Source: Mesorhizobium sp. NZP2077
GTDB lineage: Bacteria > Pseudomonadota > Alphaproteobacteria > Rhizobiales > Rhizobiaceae
Length of the DNA: 64,000 nucleotides
Direction of reading: 5' to 3'
Assembly (NCBI RefSeq): GCF_013170805.1
Contig: NZ_CP051293.1
Coordinates: 3,912,001-3,976,000 of the forward strand
Position numbers and translations under genes: made by a program. The notes beneath the pieces were generated by a model. The model was not told the origin of the DNA. It did not search any database and was given only the letters and a program-made list of their open reading frames with translations. Positions 61,917 to 64,000 of the stretch are shown here, piece by piece. Position 1 is the stretch's first letter, and each line of letters begins with the position of its first letter.

Positions 61917-62513
61917 TCAGCGCGCTTGTCCTCGCAATCCCAGCCATGCGGCATCCAGGATGATGTCCGTGATTTCCTCGCGGCTTGGACCCGGATGATC
62001 GAGCCACCACACGGCCACCGCGTGGAGACCCTCTTTCAGAAATGCCGCCGTCGCCTGTCGATGCCACGGCATACGGCCGGGCATGAACTCCGCCAGCAGG
62101 GCGGCGATACCGGCGGACGCGCCCGCCTGGACCTCGCGCGAAACCTTCGCCGCGACCGGATTTCCGGCGGGAACCGTCAGCAGCACCCGTGCGGCATCCG
62201 GTGCCTGCTCTACGAATTCCAGAAAGGCGTCGACCGAGCGGCGGAATTTTTGCTCCGGGTCGCCGTCGTCTCGCACGATCGCCTTGCCTCTGGCGATCAG
62301 GCCGTCGCGGATCGACTCCAATACCGCCACGAACAGCGCCTGCTTCGACGGAAAATGGTCGTAGAGCACCGGCTTGGTGATCCCTGCGCCTGTCGCGATG
62401 CTGTCCATTTTCGTGGCGTCGTAGCCGTCGCGGGCAAAGGCGGAGGCAGCCGCTTCGACGATCCTGGCCCGACGCGCCTCGGCGCTCAGACGCTTTCTTA
62501 CCCTTGAATCCAT
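61917..62513 (-). CDS. TetR-family transcriptional regulator
   Basis: A 198-residue repressor with the TetR helix-turn-helix IVEAAASAFARDGYDATKMD, then GITKPVLYDHFPSKQALFVA. The ligand-binding part is helical. The ATG at 62513 begins the family pattern; the long open frame to 63500 is a shadow of the epimerase gene. It is divergent from the epimerase gene, with a palindrome in between that is probably its operator, and may also read into the AhpD-like operon 76 bp downstream. Confidence 0.9.
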   Translation of the reverse strand: MDSRVRKRLSAEARRARIVEAAASAFARDGYDATKMDSIATGAGITKPVLYDHFPSKQALFVAVLESIRDGLIARGKAIVRDDGDPEQKFRRSVDAFLEFVEQAPDAARVLLTVPAGNPVAAKVSREVQAGASAGIAALLAEFMPGRMPWHRQATAAFLKEGLHAVAVWWLDHPGPSREEITDIILDAAWLGLRGQAR

Positions 62514-62525
62514 CGGCAACAATAC

Positions 62526-62547
62526 TAACCTACTTTGAGGTAGGTTA
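62526..62547. promoter_or_regulatory. Palindromic operator between tetR-type gene and epimerase gene
   Basis: TAACCTAC-TTTGAG-GTAGGTTA is a perfect 8-bp inverted repeat in the 54-bp gap between the divergent start codons, the usual place for autoregulation by TetR proteins. Confidence 0.8.
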
Positions 62548-62567
62548 TCAAGCCAAGAGGTGATGCC

Positions 62568-63530
62568 ATGCGCATTTTCGTTGCAGGCGCGACCGGCGCC
62601 GTTGGACGCAGTCTGGTTCCACTCCTGATCGGCAAAGGTCACAGCGTCGTCGGATTGACGCGAACACCAGCTAAGACCGGCCTCCTGCGGGAGCTCGGCG
62701 CCAAGCCTGTCGTTGCCGACGCGCTCGATCAGAAAGCCGTTTATGCCGCGGTCATTGCCGCACGTCCGGATGTGATCGTGCACGAACTGACGGATTTGAA
62801 AGGCGCCTCGGACCTGCGCCACTTCGATCGCGCCTTCGCCGGCAGCAACCGGCTGCGCACCCTTGGAACCGACCATTTGCTTGCGGCCGCGCGTGACTGC
62901 GGCGTGAAACGGATGATCGCGCAAAGCTTCTGCGGCTGGCCTTATGCGCGTGTCGGCGGATATGTGAAAACCGAGGACGATCCGCTCGACGACAATCCGC
63001 CGCAAGAGCATCGCGGCACGTTCGATGCGATCCGCTATCTCGAGCACGCCGTTACGACAACGCCGAAGATAACTGGCGTCGTCTTGCGCTATGGCGGGTT
63101 CTATGGCCCTGACACCGGCGTTTTCGATCCCTCTACGATAGAACAGATCCGCAAGCGCCGCATGCCGCTGATCGGCGGCGGCACGGCGTGGTGGTCGTTT
63201 CTGCATATCGCCGATGCTGCGGAAGCGACGGCGCTCGCGGTCGAGCGTGGCGACGGCATCTACAATATCGTCGATGACGATCCCGCGCCGGTGCATGACT
63301 GGCTGCCTGATCTCGCCACAATGCTCGGCGCAAAACCACCGTTCCGTGTGCCGGCTTGGCTTGGCCGACTGGCGGCGGGAGAGCACATCGTTGTCATGAT
63401 GACGGAGTCGCGCGCGGGATCGAATGCCAAGGCCAAGCGGGAGCTTGGGTGGTCGCCGCGCTATCCGTCGTGGCGACAGGGATTTGCCGAAATTACCCAA
63501 AATGAAGGGCGGAAGGATCAGACAGCATGA
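62568..63530 (+). CDS. NAD-dependent epimerase/dehydratase-family protein
   Basis: A 320-residue extended SDR with the cofactor motif IFVAGATGAVGRSLVPLLIG at the start, then HLLAAARDCGVKRMIAQSFC. The active-site YxxxK is not at the usual place (ICGW-type region reads SFCGWPYARVGGYVKTED), so it is an atypical SDR. AAGAGGTG precedes the ATG. It is probably repressed by the TetR protein. A 34-residue frame starting at 63527 (ATGA overlap) is the likely remnant of a next gene. Confidence 0.85.
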   Translation: MRIFVAGATGAVGRSLVPLLIGKGHSVVGLTRTPAKTGLLRELGAKPVVADALDQKAVYAAVIAARPDVIVHELTDLKGASDLRHFDRAFAGSNRLRTLGTDHLLAAARDCGVKRMIAQSFCGWPYARVGGYVKTEDDPLDDNPPQEHRGTFDAIRYLEHAVTTTPKITGVVLRYGGFYGPDTGVFDPSTIEQIRKRRMPLIGGGTAWWSFLHIADAAEATALAVERGDGIYNIVDDDPAPVHDWLPDLATMLGAKPPFRVPAWLGRLAAGEHIVVMMTESRAGSNAKAKRELGWSPRYPSWRQGFAEITQNEGRKDQTA

Positions 63531-63652
63531 CGATCAAGATCATTCAGTTCCTCGCCAACGTTATCTATGCGGGCATACCAGCGACATGTTCGGCCTGCAG
63601 ACCACATCGGGCCAGCCCACCGAAGATCTGATGCGCTCGCGTCAGGCGCCGA

Positions 63653-63772
63653 GTGAAAAAGCCGCATCTGACTCTCGCAGAGCAAGAAGAACTCGCCAAG
63701 ATCGATAGTGAGCTTCGATCGATGGGATTCTCCACCGCGCGTTGGGACACCGATTGTCGTGCATTCCTCTAA
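63653..63772 (+). CDS. Very small hypothetical protein
   Basis: A 39-residue frame with a GTG start (VKKPHLTLAEQEELAKIDSE ... DCRAFL). It is polar and helical, without ribosome site of note. Listed because the amino-acid pattern looks protein-like in an otherwise gene-free stretch. Confidence 0.25.
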   Translation: MKKPHLTLAEQEELAKIDSELRSMGFSTARWDTDCRAFL

Positions 63773-63852
63773 GAGCGGAAGAAAGCGGCCAGGATACGGT
63801 CTCGCAGGCGGAGTAGCAGCGCAAGGTAGTAGCAGAAGGTCTCATCCGCGAA

Positions 63853-64000
63853 ATCTTGGGGAAGGGGAGTTCGGGATACTGACGCGCGCCCGCCTGCATG
63901 GCGCCTTGCTGCTTGCCATTCGCTTTCGATTTGTCCTTGGCATCGACACCACGTTGGATATGGCGTGCTTGGCCGCTTCGCCGGCTATTTCCGATTTCAT
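63853..64000 (-). pseudogene. 5' fragment of a second SDR gene, duplicate of 59041-59199
   Basis: The last 150 bases match 59041-59199 almost base for base (for example GCATGGCGCCTTGCTGCTTG and TTGGATATGGCG). On the minus strand it begins MKSEIAGEAAK, then shifts frame because one base of AAACAGCGCC is missing (AAGCACGCC). After the MQAGAR-YPE segment similarity ends. It is a decayed partial copy of the SDR gene's N-terminal extension; the rest, if any, is outside the similarity. Confidence 0.75.

Noticed and set aside
62514..63500. Very long minus-strand frame upstream of the TetR gene
   Set aside because: It is antisense to the intact epimerase gene; the TetR family pattern begins at 62513.
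63527..63631. 34-residue gene overlapping the epimerase stop
   Set aside because: A start with ATGA overlap exists, but the product loses any pattern after about 15 residues; probably a remnant.

Overview
The window reads as a chromosome segment of an alphaproteobacterium of the order Rhizobiales, most likely Mesorhizobium or a close relative. This rests on the high GC content, the core gene order (scpA-scpB-tatA-tatB-tatC-serS-surE-pcm, an LysM/M23 gene, yajC-secDF), folate-dependent trmFO, paired DUF1127 genes followed by anti-Shine-Dalgarno small RNAs, and general-stress (EcfG-type) promoters. The genus is an inference from gene content; no similarity search was run.

Region 1 (1-23.4 kb) is a conserved core: chromosome segregation (scpA partial, scpB), Tat export (tatABC), seryl-tRNA synthetase, surE, pcm, a division-type LytM factor, a DUF815 ATPase, the Sec accessory genes yajC and secDF, homologues of two mitochondrial complex I assembly factors (Mth938 and squalene/phytoene synthase families), a sterol-desaturase-like enzyme and trmFO. 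Upstream of trmFO on the same strand lie two DUF1127 genes and a strikingly regular 179-bp-period array carrying nine copies of an anti-Shine-Dalgarno loop, read here as three tandem Cuckoo-type sRNAs. After that come a DUF2157/GDYXXLXY pair, tRNA-Leu(TAG), four perfect-period 19-bp repeats, trigger factor and a few secreted hypothetical proteins.

Region 2 (23.6-30.8 kb) looks like an acquired, partly decayed segment. It starts inside a truncated radC and is bracketed by an imperfect direct repeat of about 30 bp. It holds a 3'-truncated DUF4336 gene, an oxidoreductase with a frameshifted LysR neighbour, a relic of a cyclase/TPR gene, an alpha/beta hydrolase, a CGNR zinc-finger protein, an EamA permease and an overlapping substrate-binding protein that lacks a signal peptide.

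Region 3 (30.8-58 kb) is dominated by very small proteins, two Crp/Fnr-type regulators, SRPBCC, PRC-barrel, DUF2934, DUF892 and DUF6894 proteins, a sugar dehydrogenase, an EmrAB-type efflux pair and a paoABC-type molybdenum aldehyde oxidoreductase. At least nine sites matching GGAAC-N17/18-GTT sit upstream of these genes, so much of the region appears to be a general-stress-response regulon. A second recurring motif, KGTACG-N5-TACCAAG, precedes several of the small genes and has no assigned regulator. Several genes here are broken (DUF1236 protein, mgtC, a RidA-family gene with one nonsense codon).

Region 4 (58-64 kb) has an SDR dehydrogenase, a truncated FAD monooxygenase, an operon of a methyltransferase, a small membrane protein and an AhpD-like protein, a TetR regulator with a clear palindromic operator, an NAD-dependent epimerase, and at the very end a decayed second copy of the SDR gene's 5' end.
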